From contig JBBAOE010000003.1 in assembly GCA_040401595.1 (NCBI GenBank), forward strand, positions 62,001-126,000: DNA of 64,000 nt, written 5' to 3'. The position numbers and the translations under genes are program-made. Source of the DNA: RFPW01 sp040401595. Lineage in GTDB: Bacteria; Pseudomonadota; Gammaproteobacteria; Burkholderiales; Burkholderiaceae_E. Below are positions 35,068 through 44,188 of this stretch, piece after piece. Positions within the stretch are counted from its first letter, which is position 1. Every line of letters begins with the position of its first letter. The notes beneath the pieces are model-generated. The model had not been told where the DNA came from. It saw only the letters and a list, made by a program, of their open reading frames with translations, and did not search any database.

Positions 35068-35930
35068 GTCGTACGACAGCCAGTCGCTCGGACCTGGCGC
35101 CAGATCTTGTCCGCCAGCGATCGGGCGCCTTGGGTGGTGCCCGCGACCGGCTGCAGCCTCTGGCGCCGGTCAGCCCCGGTGCGCGGGTCGCTCTTGGACT
35201 GGCATTCTTCGCCATCTTTGTCGGAGTGTGGTCTGCAATCACCGTTGGCGGGTTGGTCTCGCCGACCTTTCTCGCTGACCCGCTCACCATGCTTCGCGGC
35301 GGATGGCGCCTGCTGGTGGAGTTCGGATTTCTGGCCGATATCGGTATGACGGTCTGGCGGGTGCTGGGCGGGTTTCTGATCGCAGCAGGGATCGCCTTGC
35401 CGATCGGGATCGCCATGGGCGCTTACAAACCGGTCGAGGCCTTCTTTGAGCCCTTTGTTTCGTTCGCCCGTTACTTGCCCGCTTCAGCCTTCATCCCACT
35501 GTTGATCCTCTGGGCCGGAATCGGCGAGGCGGAAAAACTGGCCGTGATCGTGATCGGCAGTGTGTTTCAGTTGATCCTGATGATTGCCGTCGTGGTCGGC
35601 AATACACGGCGTGATCTCGTCGAGGCCGCTTCGACCTTGGGTTGCAGTGGCCGCGCACTGGTACTGCGGGTGCTTCTGCCCGGTGCTGCGCCAGAGATCG
35701 CCGAGATCTTGCGAACGGTCCTAGGCTGGGCCTGGACCTACGTGATCGTGGCAGAGCTGATCGGGGCCTCGAGTGGCATAGGCCACATGATCACCGACAG
35801 TCAGGCATTGCTGGCGACCGACCAGATCATCTTTGGCATCCTGGTGATCGGGCTGATCGGCCTGGCCAGTGATCTGGCGTGCAAGCGCCTCAATCAAACG
35901 CTTTTTCCCTGGGCCCAACTGGGGCGGTGA
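35064..35930 (+). CDS. ABC transporter permease, SsuC-like
   Basis: This 288-residue inner-membrane permease has about six hydrophobic helices and the BPD_transp_1 coupling segment, EAASTLGCSGRALVLRVLLP (EAA loop), at about residues 190-210. The N-terminal 45 residues are Arg/Ala-rich and cytoplasmic. Its GTG start overlaps the binding-protein stop (GTGA), and the ATPase gene follows 39 bases downstream. The three proteins form one importer of the taurine/nitrate/sulfonate-type permease cluster, here placed inside a hut operon. Confidence 0.88.
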   Translation: MSRTTASRSDLAPDLVRQRSGALGGARDRLQPLAPVSPGARVALGLAFFAIFVGVWSAITVGGLVSPTFLADPLTMLRGGWRLLVEFGFLADIGMTVWRVLGGFLIAAGIALPIGIAMGAYKPVEAFFEPFVSFARYLPASAFIPLLILWAGIGEAEKLAVIVIGSVFQLILMIAVVVGNTRRDLVEAASTLGCSGRALVLRVLLPGAAPEIAEILRTVLGWAWTYVIVAELIGASSGIGHMITDSQALLATDQIIFGILVIGLIGLASDLACKRLNQTLFPWAQLGR

Positions 35931-35969
35931 TGGGAAAGGTCTGGCGCGGATGAATCACGGGGCAACACC

Positions 35970-36800
35970 ATGGCGTTCCTGACGATCGCGGGGGTGACCC
36001 GGAGTTTTCCCTTGGCTGGGGCTGCAGCACCCACCGTGGCGTTGCAGGCCACGGATCTGACCGTGGCTGAGCACGACTTTCTGACGATCCTCGGTCCGAG
36101 CGGATGTGGCAAGAGCACGCTGTTGCGGATCGTGGCCGGCCTCGACCGCCAGGATGCGGGCGATGTGTTTCTGGATGGCCGTCCGATCGTCGGCCCAGGG
36201 GCCGATCGGGGCATGGTCTTTCAAAGTTACACGCTCTTCCCCTGGCTGACCGTGCGCGAGAACGTCTGCTTCGGACTTCGCGAGCGGGCGCTGCCTCGGG
36301 CCGATCAACTCGAGATCGCCAATGACTATTTGGCGCAGGTCGGATTGAGTGGATTTGAACATCACTATCCCCGCCAGCTCTCCGGCGGTATGCAGCAGCG
36401 GGTGGCGATCGCCCGGGCGCTGGCCAATGGACCTCGCATCCTGCTGATGGACGAACCGTTTGGGGCGCTCGATCATCAGACGAGGGAACTGATGCAGGAG
36501 TTGTTGCTCGATGTGTGGCAGGCCAACCGAAAAACCGTTCTGTTTGTCACTCACGATATTGATGAAGCCATCTTCATGGGGACTCGCGTCGCCGTCATGA
36601 CCGCCCGACCGGGGCGCATCAAGCTGGACCGACCGATTGACCTGGCTTATCCGCGGCACTACTCGATCAAAACGACACCTGGCTTTGCCGCGATCAAGGC
36701 AGAGCTCACCGAGCAAGTTCGTATCGAAGCCCGGGCGGCGCAGGACGCGACCGTTCAGTTTGTCGCAAAGGATCGTTCGGGACGGATTCTCAGCGCATGA
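35970..36800 (+). CDS. ABC transporter ATP-binding protein, SsuB-like
   Basis: This 276-residue cytoplasmic ATPase has Walker A GPSGCGKSTL, Q-loop MVFQSYTLFPWLTV, signature LSGGMQQRVAIARAL, Walker B ILLMDEPFGALD and switch His in FVTHDIDEA. It is of the SsuB/TauB type and pairs with the SsuC-like permease encoded just before. Its last bases overlap the ATG of hutI (ATGA), showing tight coupling of transport to urocanate breakdown. Confidence 0.92.
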   Translation: MAFLTIAGVTRSFPLAGAAAPTVALQATDLTVAEHDFLTILGPSGCGKSTLLRIVAGLDRQDAGDVFLDGRPIVGPGADRGMVFQSYTLFPWLTVRENVCFGLRERALPRADQLEIANDYLAQVGLSGFEHHYPRQLSGGMQQRVAIARALANGPRILLMDEPFGALDHQTRELMQELLLDVWQANRKTVLFVTHDIDEAIFMGTRVAVMTARPGRIKLDRPIDLAYPRHYSIKTTPGFAAIKAELTEQVRIEARAAQDATVQFVAKDRSGRILSA

Positions 36801-38017
36801 ACGCGGTCTTGTGGCGTAACGCCCGTGCGGTTACTTTGGCGTCCGCCGCAGGCTGGGGGATCATTGAACGCGCAGCAGTCGTGACGGTGGCTGAAACGAT
36901 TCGCTGGATCGGCCCTCAGTCCGAATTACCGGCGGATCTTGATCTCCAGTTGGGCGTTGGCGCCATTGCTGAGGTCGATCTCGGCGGGGCCTTGCTGACC
37001 CCAGGTTTGATCGACTGCCATACCCACCTGGTTTACGGGGCCCATCGCGCCGCTGAGTTTGAAATGCGCCTTGAGGGCGCGAGCTACGAGGCAATTGCCC
37101 GGGCTGGTGGGGGCATACGGTCGACCGTCGCCGCGACCCGAGCGGCGAGTGACGAGGTGCTGTTCGAGCGCGCTTGCATGCGAGCCCGGGCCCTGATGAC
37201 GCAAGGGGTCACCACCATCGAGGTCAAGTCTGGTTACGGCCTGGACGAACATCATGAAGCGCGCAGCCTGCGCTGCGCACGACAGCTTGCGCAAGCGCTC
37301 GGTTTGACGGTGCGCACCACCTGTCTGGCCGCCCATGCAATCCCGCCAGAGTTCGAGGGCCGTGCGGATGCGTATATCGATGCGGTCTGTACCTGGTTGC
37401 CACGGTGGCATGCCCAGGGTTTGGTCGATGCGGTCGATGCCTTCTGTGAACACATCGCGTTCAGCCCTGACCAGGTCCGTCGGGTGTTCGGGTGCGCGCG
37501 CGCACTGGGGCTCCCCGTGAAGCTGCACGCCGAACAACTGAGCGACCAGGGTGGCGCGGCGTTGGCAGCGGAGTTTGGTGCGCTGTCGTGTGATCATCTG
37601 GAATGGCTATCGGATCCTGGGATCACTGCCATGGCGTCGGCTGGTAGCGTCGCGGTACTCTTACCCGGGGCGTTTTATTTCCTGCGTGAAACCCGATTGC
37701 CCCCCGTCCAGGCCTTGCGCAGTGCCGGAGTTCCGATCGCACTGGCAACCGACCATAATCCCGGCTCGTCGCCGATCCTGTCGCCGACACTGGTGTTCAA
37801 TCTCGCGTGCACGCTCTTTCGCCTGACCCCGGAAGAGGCGCTCCGGGGGATGACAGTTCATGGCGCTCGTGCGCTTGGTTTGCACGATCGTGGCGTTCTG
37901 GCAGTGGGGATGCGCGCGGACTTTGCGCTCTGGGAGCTCGATCATCCGGCTGAGCTGGCTTACTGGGTGGGTCAGCAAGCCTGTCGAAGCACGGTTCTCG
38001 GGGGAAAAGTTGTATGA
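36797..38017 (+). CDS. hutI: Imidazolonepropionase
   Basis: This 406-residue amidohydrolase-superfamily enzyme opens the imidazolone ring to give N-formimino-L-glutamate. The metal-binding HxH is in LIDCHTHLVYGAHRAAEFEM. VTTIEVKSGYGLD, KLHAEQLSDQGGA (with the metal His) and LATDHNPGSSP (with the catalytic Asp) are all present. It overlaps the ATPase gene upstream and hutG downstream, each by 4 bases. It is the third enzymatic step after histidine, and its product can go either to HutE-type or, here, to HutF plus HutG. Confidence 0.97.
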   Translation: MNAVLWRNARAVTLASAAGWGIIERAAVVTVAETIRWIGPQSELPADLDLQLGVGAIAEVDLGGALLTPGLIDCHTHLVYGAHRAAEFEMRLEGASYEAIARAGGGIRSTVAATRAASDEVLFERACMRARALMTQGVTTIEVKSGYGLDEHHEARSLRCARQLAQALGLTVRTTCLAAHAIPPEFEGRADAYIDAVCTWLPRWHAQGLVDAVDAFCEHIAFSPDQVRRVFGCARALGLPVKLHAEQLSDQGGAALAAEFGALSCDHLEWLSDPGITAMASAGSVAVLLPGAFYFLRETRLPPVQALRSAGVPIALATDHNPGSSPILSPTLVFNLACTLFRLTPEEALRGMTVHGARALGLHDRGVLAVGMRADFALWELDHPAELAYWVGQQACRSTVLGGKVV

Positions 38018-38832
38018 GCGTATTACCGGATTGGTCAGCGGGACAGGTGTTCCGGTTGCACGAGGGCAGTCTGCCGCTGCTGGTGAGCGTCCCGCATAGC
38101 GGTCGTGAGTTGCCGCCGGCTCTGCGCACCCGACTGCTACCCCGAGCCCACGAGGTCGAGGATACCGACTGGCATGTCGAGCGCCTCTATGCCTTCGTTC
38201 AGGATCTGGGCGCGAGTTTGCTGGTTCCGCGATTCAGCCGCTACGTCGTCGATCTGAATCGTCCGCCCGAAGATGTGCCGATGTATGCGGGATCGAACAA
38301 TACGACGATCTGTCCCACCACATTTTTTAACGGTGACCCTCTGTACCTGGCCGAGCAGATGCCAGGCAAGCTGGAAATTGCCGACAGGATTCAACATTAT
38401 TGGCAGCCGTATCACGATGCAATCACGCGGGAGCTGCTCCGGCTCCAGGCGCTGCACGGCTATGCATTGCTGTTTGATGGGCACAGCATCTGCGGCCAAG
38501 TGCCATGGCTTTTCGAGGGGCGCTTGCCGGATCTCAACCTGGGAACGGTCAACGCCGCGAGTTGCGCGCCTGCATTGCGCGGGCGTTGCGCGGACGTGTT
38601 GGCCGCACAATCGCAATTCAGCAGTGTCATCGACGGTCGTTTCAAGGGCGGCTATATCACGCGACATTATGGTCGGCCGGCGCAAGGCTGGCATGCGATC
38701 CAGATGGAAATGACCTGGTCCAGCTACCTGGATGAATCCCATCCACAGCACTGGGATCCAATCCGGGCCGAGCCCGCGCGATGCGTTCTGCAGAGCCTCA
38801 TTGAAACCCTCCTGCAATGGCGGCCGGATTGA
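38014..38832 (+). CDS. hutG: N-formylglutamate deformylase (N-formylglutamate amidohydrolase)
   Basis: This 272-residue zinc hydrolase converts N-formyl-L-glutamate to glutamate and formate. Family residues are visible in LLVSVPHSGRELP (metal His), EVEDTDWHVERLY, RYVVDLNRPPED and LLFDGHSICGQVP. It follows hutI with a 4-base overlap and overlaps hutF by 16 bases. The HutF-HutG pair defines the five-step histidine pathway, as opposed to direct formiminoglutamase. It is the final glutamate-producing step in this operon. Confidence 0.95.
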   Translation: MSVLPDWSAGQVFRLHEGSLPLLVSVPHSGRELPPALRTRLLPRAHEVEDTDWHVERLYAFVQDLGASLLVPRFSRYVVDLNRPPEDVPMYAGSNNTTICPTTFFNGDPLYLAEQMPGKLEIADRIQHYWQPYHDAITRELLRLQALHGYALLFDGHSICGQVPWLFEGRLPDLNLGTVNAASCAPALRGRCADVLAAQSQFSSVIDGRFKGGYITRHYGRPAQGWHAIQMEMTWSSYLDESHPQHWDPIRAEPARCVLQSLIETLLQWRPD

Positions 38833-40208
38833 TCTGGTGGGCTCCGCAGGCCTGGGTTGATGGGCGCTGGCAGTCGGGCGTTGTACTCGTCAGCGATGCA
38901 CAGGGTTGCTGGTCCAGCGTGACACCGGGATACCGCCAGGCGCCTGAACAGGCTTCGGTGTTGGCGGGCGCAGCACTGCCTGGACTCGTGGATGCCCATG
39001 GTCATGCGTTTCAACGGGCGTTTGCCGGTTTGACTGAACAGCGGTTTCAGATGCGCGACGATTTCTGGAGCTGGCGCGAGCGCATGTATCAGGTGGCGCA
39101 ACGGCTCACCCCAGCTTTGTTGCAGGCCGTCGCGGCGCAATGTTTCGTCGAGCTTCTGGCGGGCGGCTATACCCAGCGCTGTGAGTTTCATTATTTGCGC
39201 CGCGGTTTGGGGGCCGCTGCCCCACCCGATGACGGGCGGATGGATGAGGCCTTGGTGGAAGCGGCGCTGGAGACAGGGATCGGACTGACGGTGTGCCCAG
39301 TGCTCTACGAGCGATCGGGGTTTCGGGCCTCTGGACTGCAGCCCCAGCAACAGGGCTTTCACCTCGATGCGCCGGGCGTGTGGCGGGTGGCCCAGCGAAT
39401 TCAAGCCCTTGGGCAGCCTGGGATTTCGGCTGGCCTGGCGATCCATTCCCTGCGGGCGGCCAGCGCAGAGTCCATCGCGCACCTGTTGAGGCTGGCGGGA
39501 GAGGCTGATTTACCCATCCACATCCACGTCGCCGAGCAGCCGCGCGAAGTCGAGGAATGTCTGGCCACGACAGGGTTGCGACCACTGCAGTGGCTCGCAC
39601 AGCGGGGTGGGTTGGATGGGCGTTGGCACCTCGTTCACGCCACCCACGTCAACCCCGATGAAATCGACGCGGTGGCCCAGGCCGCCGCTGCGATCGTGCT
39701 GTGCCCCAGTACGGAGGCCAATCTGGGCGACGGTCTGACCGATGTGCCAGCATGGCTGGCGGCGGGGGTTCCGATTTCGATTGGCTCCGACAGTCAGGTC
39801 GGACGCGATTGGCGCGAGGAACTCCGATGGCTCGAACTGGGCCAGCGGCTCTTGCGTCGCGAGCGTAACGTCTGCGCCCTGCCGACGACCTGGCCCTCTG
39901 CTGCCGAGCGTCTGTTCGAAGGCGCGCTCAGCGCCGGTTCTGCTGCTGCAGGCCTGGTTGGCGGTGGTTTGCGCGTTGGCGCACGGGCAGATCTGTTGGT
40001 GGCTGATCCGCTCGACCCGGCGCTTCTCGGGTTAGCTCCTGAGCGAACGCTGGATGCCCTCGTGTTCTCGAGCCCCGTGCGGCCTTGGCGCGATGTGATG
40101 GTGGCCGGTCGTTGGGTGATTCGGGATGGTCAACATCCGTTCGCACCCAGGGCGGCAGAACGGTTTGTTCGGGCAATGCAGGTGATCTGGGAGGAGCAGC
40201 CAACGTGA
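38817..40208 (+). CDS. hutF: N-formimino-L-glutamate deiminase
   Basis: This 463-residue amidohydrolase-superfamily enzyme releases ammonia from N-formimino-glutamate to give N-formylglutamate. Metal-site motifs are LVDAHGHAFQRAFAGL, HIHVAEQPREVEE and HATHVNPDEID, with the catalytic Asp in SIGSDSQVGRDW. Its length fits the family. Together with HutG it completes conversion to glutamate. The gene overlaps hutG at its start. At its end, its TGA overlaps the GTG start of the Bug-type binding protein, so the operon continues past the known hut steps. Confidence 0.95.
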   Translation: MAAGLIWWAPQAWVDGRWQSGVVLVSDAQGCWSSVTPGYRQAPEQASVLAGAALPGLVDAHGHAFQRAFAGLTEQRFQMRDDFWSWRERMYQVAQRLTPALLQAVAAQCFVELLAGGYTQRCEFHYLRRGLGAAAPPDDGRMDEALVEAALETGIGLTVCPVLYERSGFRASGLQPQQQGFHLDAPGVWRVAQRIQALGQPGISAGLAIHSLRAASAESIAHLLRLAGEADLPIHIHVAEQPREVEECLATTGLRPLQWLAQRGGLDGRWHLVHATHVNPDEIDAVAQAAAAIVLCPSTEANLGDGLTDVPAWLAAGVPISIGSDSQVGRDWREELRWLELGQRLLRRERNVCALPTTWPSAAERLFEGALSAGSAAAGLVGGGLRVGARADLLVADPLDPALLGLAPERTLDALVFSSPVRPWRDVMVAGRWVIRDGQHPFAPRAAERFVRAMQVIWEEQPT

Positions 40209-41332
40209 CAGTCAAGAAAACAAGAAAGAGCAATGCCATGGGCCTCAACCGCCGATCCCTTCTTCGGATACCGTCGGCTCTCCTGGCCGCTGGTGTGCTG
40301 GGGCCGATAGACCTCAACGCGCAGACAGGACCGGCACCATCGACCGCTGGGACCCCTGCAGGCTTGCCCGCTTCGAGCGGATTGACCGGTAGCCCGAACC
40401 CATCGCCAGCAGGGTCTTCAGTGGGGCGTCCACTGCGACTGATCGTGCCCTATCCCCCCGGAGGGCCGCTGGATCTGGCAGCCCGTTCGCTTGCCGAATC
40501 CGCCCGTCCGGTCCTGGGTCAGATCATCGTCGAAAACCGCTCTGGCGCCGGGGGTAACCTGGGCGCCGATGCGGTGGCCAAGTCGGCGCCCGATGGGCAT
40601 ACGTTGCTCCTGGGCGCAGTGGCCACGCATGCGATCAATCCCTGGCTCTATTCTAAAATGCCATACGACGCGGAGCGCGATTTCATTCCGATCACCCTGA
40701 TCGCCAACGTCCCCAATGTACTCGTCCTCGAGACCGCGTTCGCCGCCCGGAACCGGATCGATTCCGTGCCGGCTTTCGTACAGTATTTGCGCGCGCATCC
40801 GGGGCAACTCAGCTTCGGGTCCGGGGGGAACGGAAGTGCCGGGCATCTCGCCGGGGAACTCTTCAAGATGCAGACGGGAACGTTTGCGGTCCATATTCCC
40901 TATCGCGGCGCTGTACCGGCTCAGTTGGCGCTGCAGGGCGGTGAGATTCAGTTCATGTTCGATAACCTCGCGTCTGCGGCACCGCGGATTCGGGACGGAC
41001 GGATTCGGGCGCTGGCGGTGACCACACGGCAAGCGGCCAATGCATTTCCGGAATTGAAACCACTGGCCAGTGCCGGGGTGGCCGAACTGAAATCCTTCGA
41101 TATCAGCACCTGGTTCGGGCTGTTTGCGCCAGCGAACACCCCGGCCGAGTTGATTGAGCGTCTGCATGGCGGATTTACCGGGGCCATGCAGAGCAGGGCG
41201 TTTCGGGATCTGATGGCGACGTTGGCGGCCGAACCGTCGCCGACATCACCGCGCGAATTTGCTGCACTGATTGCGCAGGAGAGTCGGAAATACCAGGCGA
41301 TCGTGCGCCATGCCAAGGCAACCGTGGACTGA
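40205..41332 (+). CDS. Bug-type (TctC) periplasmic solute-binding protein
   Basis: This 375-residue protein carries an N-terminal RR-containing signal (GLNRRSLLRIPSALLAAGVLG), a Ser/Pro/Ala-rich linker of about 50 residues and a Bug/TctC fold. The fold starts RPLRLIVPYPPGGPLDLAAR. ENRSGAGGNLGADAVAKSAPDGHTLLLG, seen as two adjoining motifs, is the typical first lobe. The GTG at 40205 overlaps hutF and has GGAGGAG upstream; an ATG at 40238 is an alternative. No TctA or TctB membrane partners are nearby, as is common for Bug proteins, which may act as carboxylate sensors or share membrane parts. The ligand is unknown. Confidence 0.88.
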   Translation: MTVKKTRKSNAMGLNRRSLLRIPSALLAAGVLGPIDLNAQTGPAPSTAGTPAGLPASSGLTGSPNPSPAGSSVGRPLRLIVPYPPGGPLDLAARSLAESARPVLGQIIVENRSGAGGNLGADAVAKSAPDGHTLLLGAVATHAINPWLYSKMPYDAERDFIPITLIANVPNVLVLETAFAARNRIDSVPAFVQYLRAHPGQLSFGSGGNGSAGHLAGELFKMQTGTFAVHIPYRGAVPAQLALQGGEIQFMFDNLASAAPRIRDGRIRALAVTTRQAANAFPELKPLASAGVAELKSFDISTWFGLFAPANTPAELIERLHGGFTGAMQSRAFRDLMATLAAEPSPTSPREFAALIAQESRKYQAIVRHAKATVD

Positions 41333-41402
41333 AGCTGCGCGATCCGAAACGCTTGAGATAACTCCCCAACCGCATTGCTACCCCTGACCAGGTGTTCTAC
41401 CG

Positions 41403-42311
41403 ATGTCCATTGCCCGCGATCTTGCTCTCACCCTGCCCGCAACGGTGGTACCCCCGCTGACGCCGTTCACCGCCGCCGGGACGGTCGACTATGCCGCTCT
41501 TGAGCGGATGGTGAATTACGTGGTCGAAGACTGCGAGGCGACGATGGTGATTGCGGCCGGTGTTGAAGCACAGGAGTATCAGTACCTGAGTTTTTCGGAA
41601 CGCAAAGATCTGATTCGAAGCACGATCGAACTGGTCGACGGCCGCCGGCCGGTTGCTGTCGGTATCTCGCATCCATCCGCGCGCGTCGTTTTGGAGTTGG
41701 CCGATTTCGCCCAGCAACAGGGGGCGTCCGCCCTGCAACTGCTGGCTCCGATGAAGCCGACTGGGGGACAGCCCAAGTTGGGTGAACTGGTGTCGTACTA
41801 CGAAACGGTACTTCGGCGAACCACCCTGCCGATGATGCTTTACCTGAACCCGGGACCTGGCGCCGAGGTGTCGGTCAAGGATACGGTCGAACTCGCCAAG
41901 TTGGAGGGCATTGCCTTTGTGAAGGAGAGCTCGCGGGATTTGACCCGGGTCTCGCGCCTCATCGAAGAGATCGAACACGGAGGGCATGCGCACTACTTCA
42001 CCACCCTGCAGATGAATCTGGCCTCTCTGATGCTGGGCGGGACTGGCGTGACGCTTCCCCCTCCGGCGGCGCTGATTTCCAGGAAGATTCACAAAGCGTT
42101 TGTGGCGGGTGATTGGGTCGAGGCAGCGCGCTTGCAGCGGCAGTTCGCGTTGTTTCCTGCGCGCTGGATGGAATTTGGCCTGGCTGCAGTCATGAAGGCG
42201 GCACTGAATCTGCAGGGGATGGCGCTCGGTGACCCTTATCCCCCGTACGAACCCCTCTCCGAGTCCGCGCTGAAGTCACTGCGGGCGCACCTGAACACGA
42301 TGGATCTGTGA
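41403..42311 (+). CDS. Dihydrodipicolinate synthase/N-acetylneuraminate lyase family aldolase
   Basis: This 302-residue (beta/alpha)8 class I aldolase has the Schiff-base lysine at Lys174 (IAFVKESSRD) and the proton-relay Tyr at 147 (MMLYLNPGPG). The GTGGT-type substrate loop near residue 50 is replaced by AAGVEAQEY, so it is unlikely to be DapA itself. Members of this branch act on assorted 2-keto acids or carboxylates. It follows the Bug-type protein by 70 bases in the same direction, perhaps sharing the hut operon transcript. The substrate is unassigned. Confidence 0.85.
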   Translation: MSIARDLALTLPATVVPPLTPFTAAGTVDYAALERMVNYVVEDCEATMVIAAGVEAQEYQYLSFSERKDLIRSTIELVDGRRPVAVGISHPSARVVLELADFAQQQGASALQLLAPMKPTGGQPKLGELVSYYETVLRRTTLPMMLYLNPGPGAEVSVKDTVELAKLEGIAFVKESSRDLTRVSRLIEEIEHGGHAHYFTTLQMNLASLMLGGTGVTLPPPAALISRKIHKAFVAGDWVEAARLQRQFALFPARWMEFGLAAVMKAALNLQGMALGDPYPPYEPLSESALKSLRAHLNTMDL

Positions 42312-42343
42312 TGGGTGCTGGCTATTTCATGAGCGGTTGTTGA

Positions 42344-44188
42344 GTGTTCAAATTTTTCGAATCGCTTCTCGATCCCTATCCGGAGCAGGAACCAGTTCCG
42401 ACACCCGCCACATTTGCGCAATTTCTCTGGGCCGCATCGGCGGGTATGCGCGGCCACATGATCGCGGTTGTCGGGCTGACTGCTTTGATCGGTGCCTTTG
42501 AGGCATTGCTGTTCGCACTGGTTGGGGAGTTGGTTGACTGGATTTCACTGGTCGAGCCGAAGCAGCTTTTCGCCCAGCGCGGCGGCGAATTACTGGGTCT
42601 TGCTGCGCTCCTGATGGCGAGCGTTCTAATTGTCGCCCTGCAAGCGCTGTTCAAGTATCAGACCCTGTTCGGTAATTTTCCGATGCGCCTGCGCTGGAAC
42701 TTCCATCGCCTGATGCTGTCGCAAAGCATGGGCTTCTATCAGGACGAATTCGCCGGACGGATCGCGACCAAGGTCATGCAGACGGCATTGGCTGTGCGCG
42801 ATGTGTTGCTGGGGGTTGGTGACATCCTGGTTTTTGTGACGATTTACTTTTTCACCATGGTCGGTGTCGTTGGTACCTTCGATGTGCTGTTGCTTCTGCC
42901 CTTCGTACTGTGGGTCTCGATGTATGCGGTGGTGCTGCGCTTTTTTGTTCCCCGGATCGGTCGCGTAGGCAAGGCCCAGGCGGATAAACGAAGTCTGATG
43001 ACGGGCCGGATCACCGACGCCTATACCAACATCGCCACCGTCAAACTGTTTTCCCATGCGGACCGCGAGGCGCAATATGCCCGCAATGCCATGCGGGAGT
43101 TCATGGAAACCGCCTACGCTCAGATGCGATTGGCCAGTGGTTTTGAAATAGCGAATCACGTCCTCGGTATGGTCCTGGTCCTGTCGACCTCAGGGCTCGT
43201 CTTGTGGCTCTGGACGCAGGGCGCAGTTGGCGTCGGTGCGGTCGCAGCCGCTACCGCAATGTCATTGCGTCTGAACGGTATTTCGCACTGGGTGATGTGG
43301 GAGCTCGCTAGTCTGTTTGAAAACATCGGAACAGTGCGCGACGGGATGGGCATGCTGTCCAGGGCCAGGTCGGTGGTGGACCGCGTTCAGGCTCCGGCTC
43401 TGGCCGTTAGTCATGGCCAGATCCGCTTCGAGTCTGTCCGGTTTGCCTATGGTAGCAAGCGCAATGTCATCCATGATTTGAATCTGGTGATTCGTCCTGG
43501 TGAAAAAGTCGGTCTCGTGGGCCCTTCTGGCGCTGGCAAGAGCACCGTGACCAATCTCTTGTTGCGCCTCTATGACCTGGACAGCGGACGGATCCTGATC
43601 GACGGACAGGACATCGCTCAGGTCACGCAAACCAGCCTACGGGCCAATATCGGTATGGTCACGCAGGATACGTCGCTGTTGCATCGCTCGGTGCGGGACA
43701 ACCTGCTCTACGGACAACCCGATGCTTCGGAGGCCGAGATGCGCCTGGCTGTTCAGCGTGCTGAGGCCGACACCTTTGTGGAGTTGCTGACAGATCCTTC
43801 AGGGCGCAAAGGATTCGACGCCCATGTGGGCGAACGTGGGGTCAAGCTGAGTGGTGGCCAGCGCCAACGGGTCGCGATCGCTCGTGTGATGCTTAAAAAT
43901 GCACCGATCCTGATTCTGGATGAGGCGACGAGCGCGCTCGACAGCGAGATTGAAGCGGCGATTCAGCAAAGCCTGTACCGGCTGATGGAGGGGAAAACCG
44001 TCCTCGCGATTGCCCACCGCCTGAGTACCATCGCGGCGATGGATCGCCTGATCGTGATGGCAGAGGGGCGCGTGGTTGAAGAGGGTACGCACCAGGCGCT
44101 ACTCGAACGAGGCGGCCTGTATAGCCGGCTTTGGGCGCATCAGAGCGGTGGTTTTCTGGCGAGCTCGCCAGTCGAACTGGCTCCGTGA
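42344..44188 (+). CDS. ABC transporter, fused membrane and ATPase domains (exporter type)
   Basis: This 614-residue half-transporter has an N-terminal membrane domain of about six helices (about residues 30-330) and a C-terminal ATPase. The ATPase shows Walker A LVGPSGAGKSTVT, signature VKLSGGQRQRVAIARVM, Walker B PILILDEATSALD and switch AHRLSTI. It belongs to the MsbA/multidrug-lipid exporter class. The start is GTG at 42344. Its 3' end runs 49 bases into the convergent nicB gene. No cognate substrate gene is nearby, and it probably acts as a homodimer. Confidence 0.92.
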   Translation: MFKFFESLLDPYPEQEPVPTPATFAQFLWAASAGMRGHMIAVVGLTALIGAFEALLFALVGELVDWISLVEPKQLFAQRGGELLGLAALLMASVLIVALQALFKYQTLFGNFPMRLRWNFHRLMLSQSMGFYQDEFAGRIATKVMQTALAVRDVLLGVGDILVFVTIYFFTMVGVVGTFDVLLLLPFVLWVSMYAVVLRFFVPRIGRVGKAQADKRSLMTGRITDAYTNIATVKLFSHADREAQYARNAMREFMETAYAQMRLASGFEIANHVLGMVLVLSTSGLVLWLWTQGAVGVGAVAAATAMSLRLNGISHWVMWELASLFENIGTVRDGMGMLSRARSVVDRVQAPALAVSHGQIRFESVRFAYGSKRNVIHDLNLVIRPGEKVGLVGPSGAGKSTVTNLLLRLYDLDSGRILIDGQDIAQVTQTSLRANIGMVTQDTSLLHRSVRDNLLYGQPDASEAEMRLAVQRAEADTFVELLTDPSGRKGFDAHVGERGVKLSGGQRQRVAIARVMLKNAPILILDEATSALDSEIEAAIQQSLYRLMEGKTVLAIAHRLSTIAAMDRLIVMAEGRVVEEGTHQALLERGGLYSRLWAHQSGGFLASSPVELAP

